Origin: Hyphomicrobiales bacterium
Lineage (GTDB): Bacteria > Pseudomonadota > Alphaproteobacteria > Rhizobiales > Beijerinckiaceae
Direction: 5' to 3'
NCBI GenBank assembly: GCA_003963405.1
Contig: RXIY01000019.1
Span: 1-63,612, forward strand
DNA: 63,612 nt
The position numbers and the translations under genes are program-made. The notes beneath the pieces are model-generated. The model worked only from the letters and a program-made list of their open reading frames with translations. It was not told where the DNA came from and searched no databases. Positions within the stretch are counted from its first letter, which is position 1, and every line of letters starts with the position of its first letter. Of the stretch, positions 51,301 through 60,574 are shown piece by piece.

Positions 51301-54053
51301 ACCGTGACCGGATTGCCCAGCGCGTCGGTGGTGGCGATCTTCACGGCCTTCAGCGCCGCCAGCGTGCCGTAATCCTTGCTCTGGTCGGCCGACAGCTTGT
51401 TCATGTCGACCGTGTCGTCCGCCGCCGAGAAGATATCGGCGTAGAGATGCTGCGCATTGGTGTTGCGCATCACCAGATCGGAGAACAGCTGGCTGTCGAT
51501 CGTCGTCAGCATGTCCGTCCCGGCGAGGCGGTTCAGATAATACAGGCGATCGGCGTTTTGCAGCTTGATGAGCTGGTTGGCGAAGACGAAGTCGAAGGTC
51601 GACCCGAGCATGCCGCCCGACACCTTCTGCTCGGCGAGGCCGCCGATCCACAGATCGATGCTGTTCATGGCGTCATAGGCGGCCGAGCCGGCCCCCGCCG
51701 TCATGAAGGCGGTGTCCTGGCTGGCGGCGACGGCCTTGGCGCGCAGATCGAGCGCGTTGAGCGCGAAGGTCTTCTGCTCGGGCGTCAGCGTCGCGTCGTT
51801 GTTGACGGCGTCGATTTCCGCCTGGGTCGCATGCACATTGGCGAAGTCCGTCTTGAGGACCGTCTCCGCATAGGCCGCGATGAAGTTCACGATCGATTCG
51901 GGATGCACGAGATTCGCGCCGAATTCATCCCAATTCGCATAGGGCTTCAGCGAGGTCAGGCCCGTCTGCGCGAAGAGGTCCGCGCGGACCACGTTCAGGG
52001 CGGCGGTTCCCGTGTCCCGGCCGCGCACCAGATTGAGCGTCGCGAGATCGAGCGGCAGGCCCACGAGGTTGTCGCGCAGAACCGGCGTAACCCACTCGTC
52101 GATCATGTTGCCGACGGCGTTGGTCGTGCCGCGCATGATGTTGCTTGCCGTATCCGCATTGTAGTTCAGCGGATCGAGGAAGCCCTGCAGCAGCGGAATG
52201 GAGACATCCGTCCCGTCAGCAAGAGTTTCCTCGATGTTGTTCGTCATCATCGAGTGGCCGAAACGATAGACGGCGTTCGCGAACTCCGACGTCACGGCCG
52301 GATCGATCGTAATGTCGTAACCGGCGAAGGCGTTGATGTTCGGGCTGAGCTTGCGCGCGAATTCGGCGAAGACGAGATGCTGATACTCCATCTCGGTCGC
52401 GCCCTTGGCGGCCTGGAAGATATCCTCGCCCGTCCAGGCGCGGCCTTGCGTATCGACGTAATTGCCGTTCGCGTCCTTGAGGTAAACCGCGCCAGCCTCC
52501 CCGGCGACGCCGCTCGTCACCTGGAAGTGCGACAACACCTGCTGCACATTGTTGGCGTGCTCGCTGTGGAAGATGTCGTGGATCGTGGTGAGGCCCTGGT
52601 TTTCGTTGGCGCGACCATCGCCGGCGATGACATGGGCGTTGAGCAGCGCCGCATTCGTGGCGTCGATGATGTCGCCCGCAGCGTTCAGATTATTGCCGAG
52701 CGCGGCGTTCGCCGCGTGCGCAATATCGTCGAGGAACGCCTGCGGATTGGTCAGAAGCTCGAGATTCGCAGCGGCGAGCTTGTCCTTGGCCGTGTCCTGG
52801 ACATAAACGACCGCGCCGGTCGTCTTGTCGGTCGCGACGAGCCAGGCCTTGCCATTGGCGTCGAAATAGGTGCTGCCGTCCGCATTGTGACGGAAAACCG
52901 GCACGCCATTCACATTGTAGTCGTGCAGGGTGATGCCGATGCGAAGCGCATTCGTCTTGATGTCCGACCAGCGCGACACGCCGGTGCTCGTCCCGCCATT
53001 GAGAACGGAGCCGCCCGCCGTATTGCCGCTGACGAGCTCGCCGGTCGCCTTGCCGTTCGCATCATATTCGCGAAGGAAGACAGTGTGATCGCCGATCGAG
53101 CCGTAAGACTGGCTGAGATCGATGAAGGGCGAAATCGTGTTGAAGCTGTCGCCCGCCGCGGGCGTCAGAGTAAGCCGACCTGCGCCGTCGAGCGACGCCG
53201 TGACCCCGGTCTCTCCCGTGACGGCGTTGATCGCCGACAGGATCGCCTGATCGCCGGCGGCGCCGCCGTTGCTGGCCGGAATGGCGATCAGCCGGCCGTT
53301 GAGAATGATATTGCCCCCGGCGGTCGCGCCGAGCGCGCCGGCGCCCGTCACCGCAGTGAAGGAACGGCCTCCCTCGACGCCATTCGCGCCGAGCAGATCC
53401 TGCAACACCTGGTCGGATCCGCCGGCGCCGAAAGCGACGGCCGCCGTATTCGTGCGCGACGCGAGGAAGCCCGGCGGGACATTGGCCTGAGTGGCCTGCG
53501 CATAGAGCGGATCGCCCGCGTCGAGTGGCACATAAACCACGCCGTCGGCGCCCTTCTTCACGAAGTCGAGACCGTGATCGAAGAACTGGCCAAAAAAGCC
53601 CATGAAGGAGCTGGCGGCCAGCGGATTATCCGCGCCAGTCAGCGGCGACACGCGACCATTCGGCGTCTTGGAAGGGTCGTCCTGCACAGCGAGCTTCTGC
53701 TCGCCCGGCGTGGTGTAACCCAGCGCCGCCAGCGCTCCGGGATTGGAATTCGCGACCCAATTGCTGATGTTGCGAGGCTGCCCGTCGATGAGGTTGACGC
53801 CGCGCGTCGCATAGCTCGTCGGCGTTAGGACCGGCTGGAACGTCGCGTCCAGCGTTCCCTGGGCGTTGCGCCACTGCGCCGCGGTGAGACGCGGGAAGAG
53901 CTGATTCGTGTTGCCCCAGCTCGGATTGAAAACATTGTTGCCGGCGCCGGAGACGTCGCGCAAACCGGTCGGATCGGTGGGGAACGCAGGGGTATTGTTC
54001 GGCAGATTGATCTGGTTCCACCAGAAGTTCAAATCGGTCAGCGTCAGTTTCAT
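48351..54053 (-). CDS. RTX-type animal heme peroxidase (1900 aa)
   Basis: Residues about 20-900 form an animal-type heme peroxidase. The distal His160 (FFGQFFDHGLDF), the Ca-site region SPFIDLSQSYGS near 308, the distal Arg481 with its Glu (GDGRANENQG) and the proximal His600 (YRFGHSMM) are all in place. Residues about 205-305 are an insert that resembles the flagellin IN module (IILNGRLIAIPA, AINAVTGETGVTASLDG). From about 980 many RTX nonapeptides follow (GGxGxDxxx), ending with a C-terminal secretion-signal region. Such peroxidases are secreted by type I systems. GAGGAACGTAGG precedes the ATG. The divergent HlyB-HlyD-TolC operon lies 719 bases away. Confidence 0.92.
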   Translation of the reverse strand: MKLTLTDLNFWWNQINLPNNTPAFPTDPTGLRDVSGAGNNVFNPSWGNTNQLFPRLTAAQWRNAQGTLDATFQPVLTPTSYATRGVNLIDGQPRNISNWVANSNPGALAALGYTTPGEQKLAVQDDPSKTPNGRVSPLTGADNPLAASSFMGFFGQFFDHGLDFVKKGADGVVYVPLDAGDPLYAQATQANVPPGFLASRTNTAAVAFGAGGSDQVLQDLLGANGVEGGRSFTAVTGAGALGATAGGNIILNGRLIAIPASNGGAAGDQAILSAINAVTGETGVTASLDGAGRLTLTPAAGDSFNTISPFIDLSQSYGSIGDHTVFLREYDANGKATGELVSGNTAGGSVLNGGTSTGVSRWSDIKTNALRIGITLHDYNVNGVPVFRHNADGSTYFDANGKAWLVATDKTTGAVVYVQDTAKDKLAAANLELLTNPQAFLDDIAHAANAALGNNLNAAGDIIDATNAALLNAHVIAGDGRANENQGLTTIHDIFHSEHANNVQQVLSHFQVTSGVAGEAGAVYLKDANGNYVDTQGRAWTGEDIFQAAKGATEMEYQHLVFAEFARKLSPNINAFAGYDITIDPAVTSEFANAVYRFGHSMMTNNIEETLADGTDVSIPLLQGFLDPLNYNADTASNIMRGTTNAVGNMIDEWVTPVLRDNLVGLPLDLATLNLVRGRDTGTAALNVVRADLFAQTGLTSLKPYANWDEFGANLVHPESIVNFIAAYAETVLKTDFANVHATQAEIDAVNNDATLTPEQKTFALNALDLRAKAVAASQDTAFMTAGAGSAAYDAMNSIDLWIGGLAEQKVSGGMLGSTFDFVFANQLIKLQNADRLYYLNRLAGTDMLTTIDSQLFSDLVMRNTNAQHLYADIFSAADDTVDMNKLSADQSKDYGTLAALKAVKIATTDALGNPVTVGTAGFVGNTFYGNAGDYLDARGVLSPNGAGVASETIIGTANADRINALDGNDTVYGDGGNDFIEGGLGNDFLKGGDGDDTITDSDGGDFIWGDLGNDNINAGAGIDQVFGGDGNDIIAGGMGADAIDGMNGNDTIYGDNGPVNGLLDKLGDSDVIFGGNGDDTIYGGGGADTIDGGDGNDTIIGGTGLDVLVGGEGNDVFVMDAAEFGRGNTVDGGTGFDVVDYSLAVGPTPNTGLTIDLGVVGAAIVPPTQTPPDSYLNVEGARGTRFADTMLASQGGNAANPNPIYQNDALGNPVLVNQYGVEVVPNAAGTNGQNVFVKFTFEGGLGNDSITGSNGLDTVSYEHAAGAVTVTLTSPAAGSPAGTPNSGVSTGADGNDTLSSIENIRGGAFADTLTGDGGANEIEGGAGADRINGGAGADTVSYEHRATGVSVNLRTGANSDNDVLTSIENARGSAFADTLTASNAGSVLWGMDGADSLVGGTGNDTLDGGLGADNMQGGAGNDIYVVDNIGDVVTDTGGVDTVRTSLVSYALGANMENLVFTGLAGFTGTGNALANSITGGDAGDILDGGAGADTLVGGAGDDVYLVDVNAAGNGLQDTIVEGANADAVFGAPVTGTDAPSSAIPLAAGFTAATGGVDTIRLRSTVNTTYTLQNNVENLDASLIGAGLTAALTGNAAANVITGHAGVDTINGGAGADTMTGAAGADRFVFSSAADIGNAVNARDIIRDFTSGTDKLDLSAVDGNRNQAGVQGFTYIGASAFSNVAGQLRLDQGVLFGDTNGDGVSDFQIQMDGVTSLTNADFIFATGGGGGGGGGALPPNPGTPGRTFTATLAQPNITGTAGNDTMNGNLRANTITSRAGNDVMTGGGRGDTFVFSNLDVTNNANSSAATSLYTDTITDFSAAQGDIIDLRGIDANSAVAGDQAFTLLGAGQQFTAAGQARLVVNGANSTLELNTTGATGADFAINLTGVTALPGANVRL

Positions 54054-54772
54054 CCTACGTTCCTCGGCAGCGTGCAGCAGTAACGACTCTGGTTACATCG
54101 AGTTTCATTCGGCAACAAGATAAATTGGGGCCAAGATAGAAAAAAAGTTTGGCGCCAGAGACTGTTAACGATTTTTTAATAATTGAGCTTGCAGGCCGCA
54201 CGCTCGCGCGTCGCCCGCGTTCCCCACGACAGGGCGCCGACGCCCACTGGCGGATAGCCGAAAGACGACGGGCGCGGACGTTTTGGGCGCCAGGATCAAA
54301 CCCTCGAGCCGGCGATCATGATGAAAACTGATCGCTATCCTTTGCGTTCCCGCCTAATTATCCACGGTTTTCCGGGAAGCGCCCAGACGCGATTTTCGCG
54401 CCTTGTTTACTCACCGTTTCCGGGCGCAGCCCTGGCGTCTGCGCTCAAAAAAGCGGCACGCAGCCCCTGAAGCGCGTGTTTACTATCTATTTACGAATCC
54501 GTTTCGGTGAGTTACAAAACTCGCTCATGTATCCGAACGTGCGATTCGAAGAAACAAAGTGTGGTCGTCGGACCCGCGCATACGTTTGATTCGCGTTTGG
54601 TTTCGGCGCTGCGGCCTCACGAGCCGGGCGCCTGGATAGCGGCGCCGCGCGTGCGCCTTCCTTCATGGCCGGTTGTGAGAGGGTCCAGCACGCACATGTC
54701 TCCAAGCGCGTTTTTCCAGCCGCGACGCGTCGGTCGCCTCGGCGAGGTCGGTGGCGCGCAAGCTGAGTCAAG
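54054..54772. other. Divergent promoter region between peroxidase and type I secretion operon
   Basis: About 720 bases without a credible gene. The part next to the peroxidase start is AT-rich (around 54110-54185), and two GTTTACT stretches occur at about 54405 and 54478. Promoters for both directions are expected here, but no box pair was clear enough to call. Confidence 0.45.
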
Positions 54773-56914
54773 ATGACCCAAAACGCACCCGACTCGGGCC
54801 TTCTCTCTTTTTGCGCCATCGCAGGATACTACCGCGTGGCGGCCGACCCCGCGCAGATTCAGCGCGAATTGTCCCTACAGGGGCGCGCTGCGGAGTCGCG
54901 CGATCTTCTCCATGCGGCGAAGCTGCTCGGCCTGAAGGCGCGCATGACGGACGCTGCCGTCGTCGAGCGCCTCATCAAGATCCCGGTCCCCGCGATTGCG
55001 CGCCGGCGGGATGGGCGTTTCGTTGTCTTCGGAGGCAAGCAACCTTCAGGAAAATTCCGCTTCGTCGATCCGGTCACGCGGCAGCATCAGGAACTCTCCC
55101 CCGAGGAGACGCTCGCGACGGTCGAACCGAACATCATCCTGGTGTCGCGTCGTCTCGGCGGCGCGGGCGTCGATCCGCAGACGTTCAGCCTTCGGTGGTT
55201 TCTGCCGTCGATCTGGCGCTACCGGAAGCCGCTGGGGCATGTGCTGCTGGCGTCGCTGTTCCTGCAGATATTCGGCCTCGTCACGCCGCTGTTTTTCCAG
55301 GTCGTGATCGACAAGGTGCTGAGCCACAAGGGCTACGATACGCTGTTTGTGCTGATGGGCGGGCTGCTGGTCGTCAATGTGTTCGACGTCGTATTGCAGT
55401 ATCTTCGCACCTATGCGCTGACCCACACGACCAATAGAATCGACGTGGAGCTCGGGCGGCGCCTCTTCTTCCATCTGTTCCATCTGCCGATGAACTATTT
55501 CGAGACGCGCTCGGCGGGCCAAACGGTGGCGCGCGTGCGCGAGCTCGAAACCATCAGGGGCTTTCTGACCGGACAGGGATTGTTTTCTGTCCTGGACATT
55601 CTTTTCACCATCATCTTCATCATTGTTTTGATGATGTATTCCTGGAAGCTGACGCTGATCGTGCTGCTGTCGATCCCGCTTTATGTGATCGTCGCCGCGG
55701 TCATTCGGCCGGTTTTGCAGGAGCAGATCAAGGAAAAGTTCAATCGCGGCGCAGAAAGCCAGCAAATGCTGGTGGAAGCGGTCGTCGGCGCGCAGACGAT
55801 CAAATCCGCGGCGATCGAGCCCGCCATGCAGGTTCAGTGGGAAGAGAAGCTTGCAGCCTATGTCTCCTCTTCGTTCGACGCCGGGCTTCTCGGCGCCTCG
55901 GGCCAATCGGCAATTCAGCTCGTCAACAAGCTGACGACCGCTCTTCTGCTGCTCTTTGGCGCGAAAGCGGTCATCGACGGCGATCTCTCCATCGGCGAAC
56001 TGGTCGCCTTCAACATGATCTCGGCGCAAGTGTCGCAGCCGATTCTGAGACTGTCCCAGCTCTGGCAGGATTTCCAGCAGGTCCAGATCTCTGTCGACCG
56101 CCTCGGCGATATTCTGAATACGCCCATGGAGCCGCTGAACCTGGCTCATGGCAATCTGCCGCCGGCAAAAGGCGCGATCGAATTTCGGGGCGTCACCTTC
56201 CGATACAATCCGGGCTCGGCCGAGGTGCTCAAAAACGTCTCGCTGACCATCAGGCCGAGCGAGGTCATCGGCGTGGTGGGGCGCTCCGGATCAGGAAAAT
56301 CGACGCTCGCAAAACTCATACAGCGCTTCTACATCCCCGAGGCCGGACAGGTCCTTGTCGACGGCGTCGACGTCAACCAGGTCAACCCCTCGTGGCTGCG
56401 CTCGCAAATTGGCGTCGTCCTCCAGGAAAATCTGCTTTTCAATCGGTCCCTGCACGACAATATCGCGCTTTCCAATCCAGGCATGACGCGCGCTCAGGTC
56501 ATCCAGGCGGCGCGCCTGTCGGGCGCCGACGAGTTCATCAGTCGTCTGTCGAACGGCTATGACACGATCATCGAGGAAAGAGGCGCCAATCTTTCCGGTG
56601 GGCAGAGGCAACGCATCGCCATCGCCCGCGCGCTCGCCATCAACCCGCCGATTCTGATCCTCGACGAGGCAACCAGCGCGCTCGATTACGAGAGTGAGAA
56701 GCTGATCCAGGAAAATATGTTCAATATCGCACAAGGCCGAACCGTCATCATCATCGCCCATCGCCTTCAGGCGGTGCGCCGATGCGATCGCATCGTCGGC
56801 ATGGAGGGCGGCCGCATCGTCGAGGTCGGCTCGCACGACGAGCTGCTGAAAAACGACAAGGGGCTTTACGCACATCTCTGGGCGCTGCAAACGCATATGA
56901 CAGGAAACGGCTGA
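54773..56914 (+). CDS. Type I secretion ABC transporter (HlyB/PrtD-like) with degenerate C39 domain
   Basis: The 713-residue protein has a C39 peptidase-like domain (about 1-130) in which the catalytic Cys position is Ser (DSGLLSF), as in RTX transporters that only bind their substrate. A six-helix membrane domain (about 155-430) follows, and then the ATPase with Walker A GRSGSGKSTL, signature NLSGGQRQRIAIARAL, Walker B ILILDEATSAL and H-loop IIIAHRL. It powers one-step export of RTX proteins. The start of the HlyD gene overlaps its stop (TGATG). The two RTX genes next door are the natural substrates. Confidence 0.92.
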   Translation: MTQNAPDSGLLSFCAIAGYYRVAADPAQIQRELSLQGRAAESRDLLHAAKLLGLKARMTDAAVVERLIKIPVPAIARRRDGRFVVFGGKQPSGKFRFVDPVTRQHQELSPEETLATVEPNIILVSRRLGGAGVDPQTFSLRWFLPSIWRYRKPLGHVLLASLFLQIFGLVTPLFFQVVIDKVLSHKGYDTLFVLMGGLLVVNVFDVVLQYLRTYALTHTTNRIDVELGRRLFFHLFHLPMNYFETRSAGQTVARVRELETIRGFLTGQGLFSVLDILFTIIFIIVLMMYSWKLTLIVLLSIPLYVIVAAVIRPVLQEQIKEKFNRGAESQQMLVEAVVGAQTIKSAAIEPAMQVQWEEKLAAYVSSSFDAGLLGASGQSAIQLVNKLTTALLLLFGAKAVIDGDLSIGELVAFNMISAQVSQPILRLSQLWQDFQQVQISVDRLGDILNTPMEPLNLAHGNLPPAKGAIEFRGVTFRYNPGSAEVLKNVSLTIRPSEVIGVVGRSGSGKSTLAKLIQRFYIPEAGQVLVDGVDVNQVNPSWLRSQIGVVLQENLLFNRSLHDNIALSNPGMTRAQVIQAARLSGADEFISRLSNGYDTIIEERGANLSGGQRQRIAIARALAINPPILILDEATSALDYESEKLIQENMFNIAQGRTVIIIAHRLQAVRRCDRIVGMEGGRIVEVGSHDELLKNDKGLYAHLWALQTHMTGNG

Positions 56915-58389
56915 TGCAGATTGGCCGCATGTCCCTGTCCGTCTCCGACAGAATCAAGAGCCTCGTCTTCGCGAAGCGTGCGCGTGACGATCAGGAATTT
57001 CTGCCGGCGGCAATTTCGATTCTCGAGACCCCGCCCTCGCCTGTTCAGGTCGTTTTGATCTGGGTGATTTGCGTTCTCGCGGTTTTTGCGTTGCTGTGGA
57101 GTTATTTCGGACAGATCGACATCATCGCCCTCGCGCAGGGGAAGCTCCAGCCGACGGGACGCGTCAAGACGATTCAGCCCTTCGAGCCCGGCAGGGTTGT
57201 CGATGTGAAAGTCGAGAATGGGCAGCGCGTCAAAGCAAATGACGTTCTCATCGAGCTCGACAAAACCGAGGCGGTTGCGGACGAAACGGCCTCGAAAAGC
57301 GCGCTCGAGTCTTTTCAGGCGGAGAAGCTTCGGCGCAGCGCAGTGCTGGACATCGTCAAAAAGGACATGCTGAAGGATACCGAGGCCAGCGCGCCCGCCA
57401 TCAGCTGGCCGAGCCATATCACTGGCAAAATCAGAGAGCGTGAAGAGCGGGTCATGAAGGCCGATCTTCAGCAGCTCGAAAGCATCGTCAGGAATATCGA
57501 CGCCCAGGTCGCTCAAAAGAAAGGGGAGATCGCCCGTCTCGAGGCGATGATCGTCTCGGAGGAGCAGCTCGTCGAAACATTGAAGCAGCGCGTGGATCTG
57601 CGTTCGGCGCTGCTCGCCAGAGGATCCACGCCGAAGGCCGCGGTCATCGACGCCATGGAGTCCCTGCAGTCGCAGCAAACGACGCTGGCGATGCAGAAAG
57701 GCCAGCTCGTGGAAGCCAACGAAGGGCTTCGCGTCCTCGCCAGCGAAAGGCAGAAAACGATCGACGCTTTTCTGGCGGAGAATGAAGCGAAGGCCAATGA
57801 AGCCGAGCGGCAAATCGACGAACTCGAACAAAAACTGAGCAAGGCGCGGGTCAGGACCGCGCGCATGGTTCTGACGAGTCCGATCGCTGGCACGGTTTTG
57901 GGTCTGACCGTGACGACGCGCAATCAGGTCGTGCAGTCTGGCGAAGAGTTGATGCGCATCGTGCCGGATGATGGGGGGCTCGAGGTCGAGAGTTACGCCC
58001 AAAACAAGGACATCGGTTTCATCAAGAACGGTCAGCCGGCGATCGTGAAGATCGAGGCCTTTCCCTTCACGAAATTCGGGACGGTGGATGCGCAGGTCAC
58101 GAGAGTCGGTCGCGACGCCATACCGGATCCGGAAGCGCAAATGGCCGAAGGCAATCCCGCGAGGTCACAGAAATCAGGAATGTTCGTCGGCGCGCAGAGG
58201 ATTCAGAATCTCGTGTTTCCGGTGACCTTGAAGCTCGGCAAGACATCCATTGGCATCGACGGCGTCGATGTGCCGCTAACGCCTGGCATGGCGGTGACGG
58301 TCGAAATCAAGACCGGCAAGCGACGCATCATCGAATATCTCTTGTCGCCATTGGTCGAAACGACCTCGAGAGCGATGAAAGAGCGCTAG
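56914..58389 (+). CDS. HlyD-family type I secretion adaptor
   Basis: The 491-residue protein has a cytoplasmic N-terminus, one anchor helix (QVVLIWVICVLAVFALLWSYF), a lipoyl-like half (IQPFEPGRVVDVKVENGQ), a long coiled coil (about 165-310) and the closing lipoyl and barrel parts (LTSPIAGTVLGLTVTTRNQ). The ATG at 56914 overlaps the transporter stop. It bridges the ABC transporter and the outer-membrane channel encoded next. Confidence 0.9.
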   Translation: MQIGRMSLSVSDRIKSLVFAKRARDDQEFLPAAISILETPPSPVQVVLIWVICVLAVFALLWSYFGQIDIIALAQGKLQPTGRVKTIQPFEPGRVVDVKVENGQRVKANDVLIELDKTEAVADETASKSALESFQAEKLRRSAVLDIVKKDMLKDTEASAPAISWPSHITGKIREREERVMKADLQQLESIVRNIDAQVAQKKGEIARLEAMIVSEEQLVETLKQRVDLRSALLARGSTPKAAVIDAMESLQSQQTTLAMQKGQLVEANEGLRVLASERQKTIDAFLAENEAKANEAERQIDELEQKLSKARVRTARMVLTSPIAGTVLGLTVTTRNQVVQSGEELMRIVPDDGGLEVESYAQNKDIGFIKNGQPAIVKIEAFPFTKFGTVDAQVTRVGRDAIPDPEAQMAEGNPARSQKSGMFVGAQRIQNLVFPVTLKLGKTSIGIDGVDVPLTPGMAVTVEIKTGKRRIIEYLLSPLVETTSRAMKER

Positions 58390-59874
58390 ATGCTGGCCGA
58401 GACGCAAAGCCAACCAGATAGAGCGGGCAGGACGGGGCAGGCTTTTCGCCGACGGTTGCGCCTCGTCTGCTGCATGGTTGCGCTTGCGCCGCTTGTTTGC
58501 CAACCCTCTCGGTCGGAGGCCGAAACAATTCGCGGCGCATTGGCCAAGGTATATGTGAATAATCCTGAATTGGATGAGCAACGGGCTGTCGTGCGCGTTC
58601 GCGACGAGGAAGTCCCGAAGGCGGCCGCGGGGCTGAAACCCAAGGCAAGTCTCTCGTTCAACGGCGGACCGCAGCGGACCTATATCAAGGCGCCCGCCGG
58701 CATCAATCAGTTCAGCGCCAGAGTCTTTCAGACGGACGAATACTCCGGCCTACCGCGAACGGGCACATTCAATCTGCAACAACCAGTCTTCGACGGCTGG
58801 AAGACGAAAAACGCAATGTCTCAGGCTGAATCCATGGTCGAGGCCTCCCGACAGGCGCTTCGACAAACAGAGCAGCAGACGCTCGAAAAGGGCGCGACCG
58901 CCTATATGAATGTGCTGCGCGACACCGCCGTGCTGGGACTGAGAAAGAAGAATATCGAGGTTTTGCAGGAACAGTTGCGCGTGACCAAGGACCGTCAGCT
59001 GTTCGGTGAGGTGACACGGACGGATGTGGCGCAGGCGAACGCCGCGCTTGCGCAAGCTCAGGCAGATTACGCCGCCGCAGAAGGCGCCCTCCAGAACAGC
59101 GCCGCGATCTATCAGCAGATCGTCGGCGAAGAGCCAAAAAGGCTCGACCCCCCGCCATCGCTTGCGCATCTTCTTCCCCAGAGCCGTGAGGATGCGATTG
59201 CGCGCGCCTTTGCCGAGCATCCGTCCATCATCGAGTCCGGGCACCAGGTTGCAGCGGCAGAGGCGGCGGTTGGCGTTGCCGAAAGTCAGCTTATGCCGAC
59301 TGCCAGCGTCGGCGCCCAGGTCATTCAGCAATATGACTCCTATTTCGGCTATCCGCACACGCGCCAGTTCGGCGCGCAACTCATGGCGCAGCTGAACGTG
59401 CCGCTCTATCAGGGCGGTTCCGAATATTCATTCATCCGGCAGGCCAAGGAGCAACTCGGTCAGGCGCGCATCCACGCAACCGTGCAGCGCAATGCCGTGC
59501 GTGCGGCCGTTGTTCAGGCGTTCAGTCAATTCTCGACAGCCCGGGCGTCGGTTACTTTCAACCAGAATGCAGTCAAGGCGGCGGAGATTGCTTTGCGCGG
59601 CGTTCGCGACGAGGCCGCTTTCGGGCAGCGCACGACGCTCGACGTCCTCAACGCCCAACAGACGTTATTGAACACTCGCGTCAATCTCATCACATCGCAG
59701 CGCGACGTGGTCGTTGGCAGTTACGCCGTGCTGTCGGCGATGGGGAGCCTCTCCATCGACATGCTGGATCTGGAAGTGACGCCTTACGAGCCGAACAAAC
59801 ATTTCAGCCAGGTCAAAGACAAATGGATCGGCGTATCGGGTCCCGAAGACGCGACGGAAAGACGATATCCTTAG
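58390..59874 (+). CDS. TolC-like outer-membrane channel of the type I system
   Basis: The 494-residue protein has a signal peptide (LRLVCCMVALAPLVCQPSRSEAE), then TIRGALAKVYVNNPELDEQRAVVR, a typical TolC start, and two outer-membrane efflux repeats with long helices. FQTDEYSGLPRTG and YQGGSEYSFIRQAKE are recognisable family blocks. The ATG follows the HlyD stop directly, with no gap. Confidence 0.9.
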   Translation: MLAETQSQPDRAGRTGQAFRRRLRLVCCMVALAPLVCQPSRSEAETIRGALAKVYVNNPELDEQRAVVRVRDEEVPKAAAGLKPKASLSFNGGPQRTYIKAPAGINQFSARVFQTDEYSGLPRTGTFNLQQPVFDGWKTKNAMSQAESMVEASRQALRQTEQQTLEKGATAYMNVLRDTAVLGLRKKNIEVLQEQLRVTKDRQLFGEVTRTDVAQANAALAQAQADYAAAEGALQNSAAIYQQIVGEEPKRLDPPPSLAHLLPQSREDAIARAFAEHPSIIESGHQVAAAEAAVGVAESQLMPTASVGAQVIQQYDSYFGYPHTRQFGAQLMAQLNVPLYQGGSEYSFIRQAKEQLGQARIHATVQRNAVRAAVVQAFSQFSTARASVTFNQNAVKAAEIALRGVRDEAAFGQRTTLDVLNAQQTLLNTRVNLITSQRDVVVGSYAVLSAMGSLSIDMLDLEVTPYEPNKHFSQVKDKWIGVSGPEDATERRYP

Positions 59875-59977
59875 TCCAATCGGCGCATGCACGCCGCGAT
59901 GTGCGCTCCCGCACGGCGGGGCGCCCACGCCTCCTCTAGGTTGCTTTCATCGACAAAGCAGCTTCTTGGAGGGAGCC

Positions 59978-60247
59978 ATGAAGACCGCAAGCAAGATCAT
60001 CACCTGTTCGGTCATCGTTCTGGGCCTCGCGAGCATGATCGCGGCGACGCCGGCTTCGGCGGGCGGATACTATCGTCGCTCGGGCCCGGATGCGGGCGCG
60101 GTCGCCGGCGCTGCGATTGCGGGCATGGCTGTCGGCGCGATGGTTGGAGCCATGGCCAGCCAGCCGCACTATGATCGTGGTGACTATGACCGTCCCGGCT
60201 ATGGCTACGACCAGCCCCGCTACGGTTATGACAGCTATGGCTATTAA
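59978..60247 (+). CDS. Small secreted Tyr/Gly-rich protein (89 aa)
   Basis: A signal peptide (MKTASKIITCSVIVLGLASM..., cleavage near ASA-G) is followed by a glycine-zipper-like stretch (AGAVAGAAIAGMAVGAMVGA) and a tail rich in Tyr, Gly, Asp and Arg with repeats such as YDRPGYGYDQPRYGYD. GGAGGGAGCC precedes the ATG at 59978. Similar small proteins are common in Rhizobiales envelopes, but I cannot assign a function. A hairpin terminator follows. Confidence 0.65.
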   Translation: MKTASKIITCSVIVLGLASMIAATPASAGGYYRRSGPDAGAVAGAAIAGMAVGAMVGAMASQPHYDRGDYDRPGYGYDQPRYGYDSYGY

Positions 60248-60312
60248 TAAGAGGATCAGGGATCGGCTGCGCCGTCGCTCCCTCCAAACCCAAGCAAGGC
60301 GCAGTGTGGGAA

Positions 60313-60335
60313 GGCCGTCAGAAAATCTGGCGGCC
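60313..60335. terminator. Bidirectional hairpin between convergent small genes
   Basis: GGCCGTCAGA pairs with TCTGGCGGCC (one G-T wobble) around a 3-base loop, between the convergent stops at 60247 and 60356. The flanking T-rich stretch on the plus strand (TCCTGTCTTGTT) supports termination. Confidence 0.6.
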
Positions 60336-60355
60336 TCCTGTCTTGTTAAATTTCG

Positions 60356-60574
60356 TCAGCGCACCGGAACGCGCCCCGTAAAGGGGCGGTAAGGCGTAGG
60401 CCGCCCCGGCCGCCCGACCCCAAGGCCAACTCTCCCCGGGCCACCGACGCCTCCGAACCCCCTGACGCCCGGACGGCCAACCCCCACGCCCGGCCCTGCG
60501 ACCCATGCATTGGCTGTCGAGTTGGCCATGGCGAGCAAGGCCGCCGCGCCGATCATCATTAAAACTCTGCGCAT
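60356..60574 (-). CDS. Small secreted Gly/Pro/Val-rich protein (72 aa)
   Basis: A signal peptide (MRRVLMMIGAAALLAMANSTANA) precedes a low-complexity mature part of Gly, Val, Pro and Arg repeats (GPGVGVGRPGVRGFGG, GRPGRPTPYRP). The ATG at 60574 has GGAG 8 bases upstream, favouring it over an in-frame start 30 bases earlier. Function is unknown. Its 5' end overlaps a doubtful frame on the same strand. Confidence 0.6.
   Translation of the reverse strand: MRRVLMMIGAAALLAMANSTANAWVAGPGVGVGRPGVRGFGGVGGPGRVGLGVGRPGRPTPYRPFTGRVPVR

Noticed and set aside
48345..53828. Very long open frame on the plus strand opposite the heme peroxidase
   Set aside because: It is the antisense of GC-rich RTX codons; its composition (Arg, Val, Ala, Asp runs) is low-complexity and no domain is seen, while the minus strand encodes an intact peroxidase with all catalytic residues.
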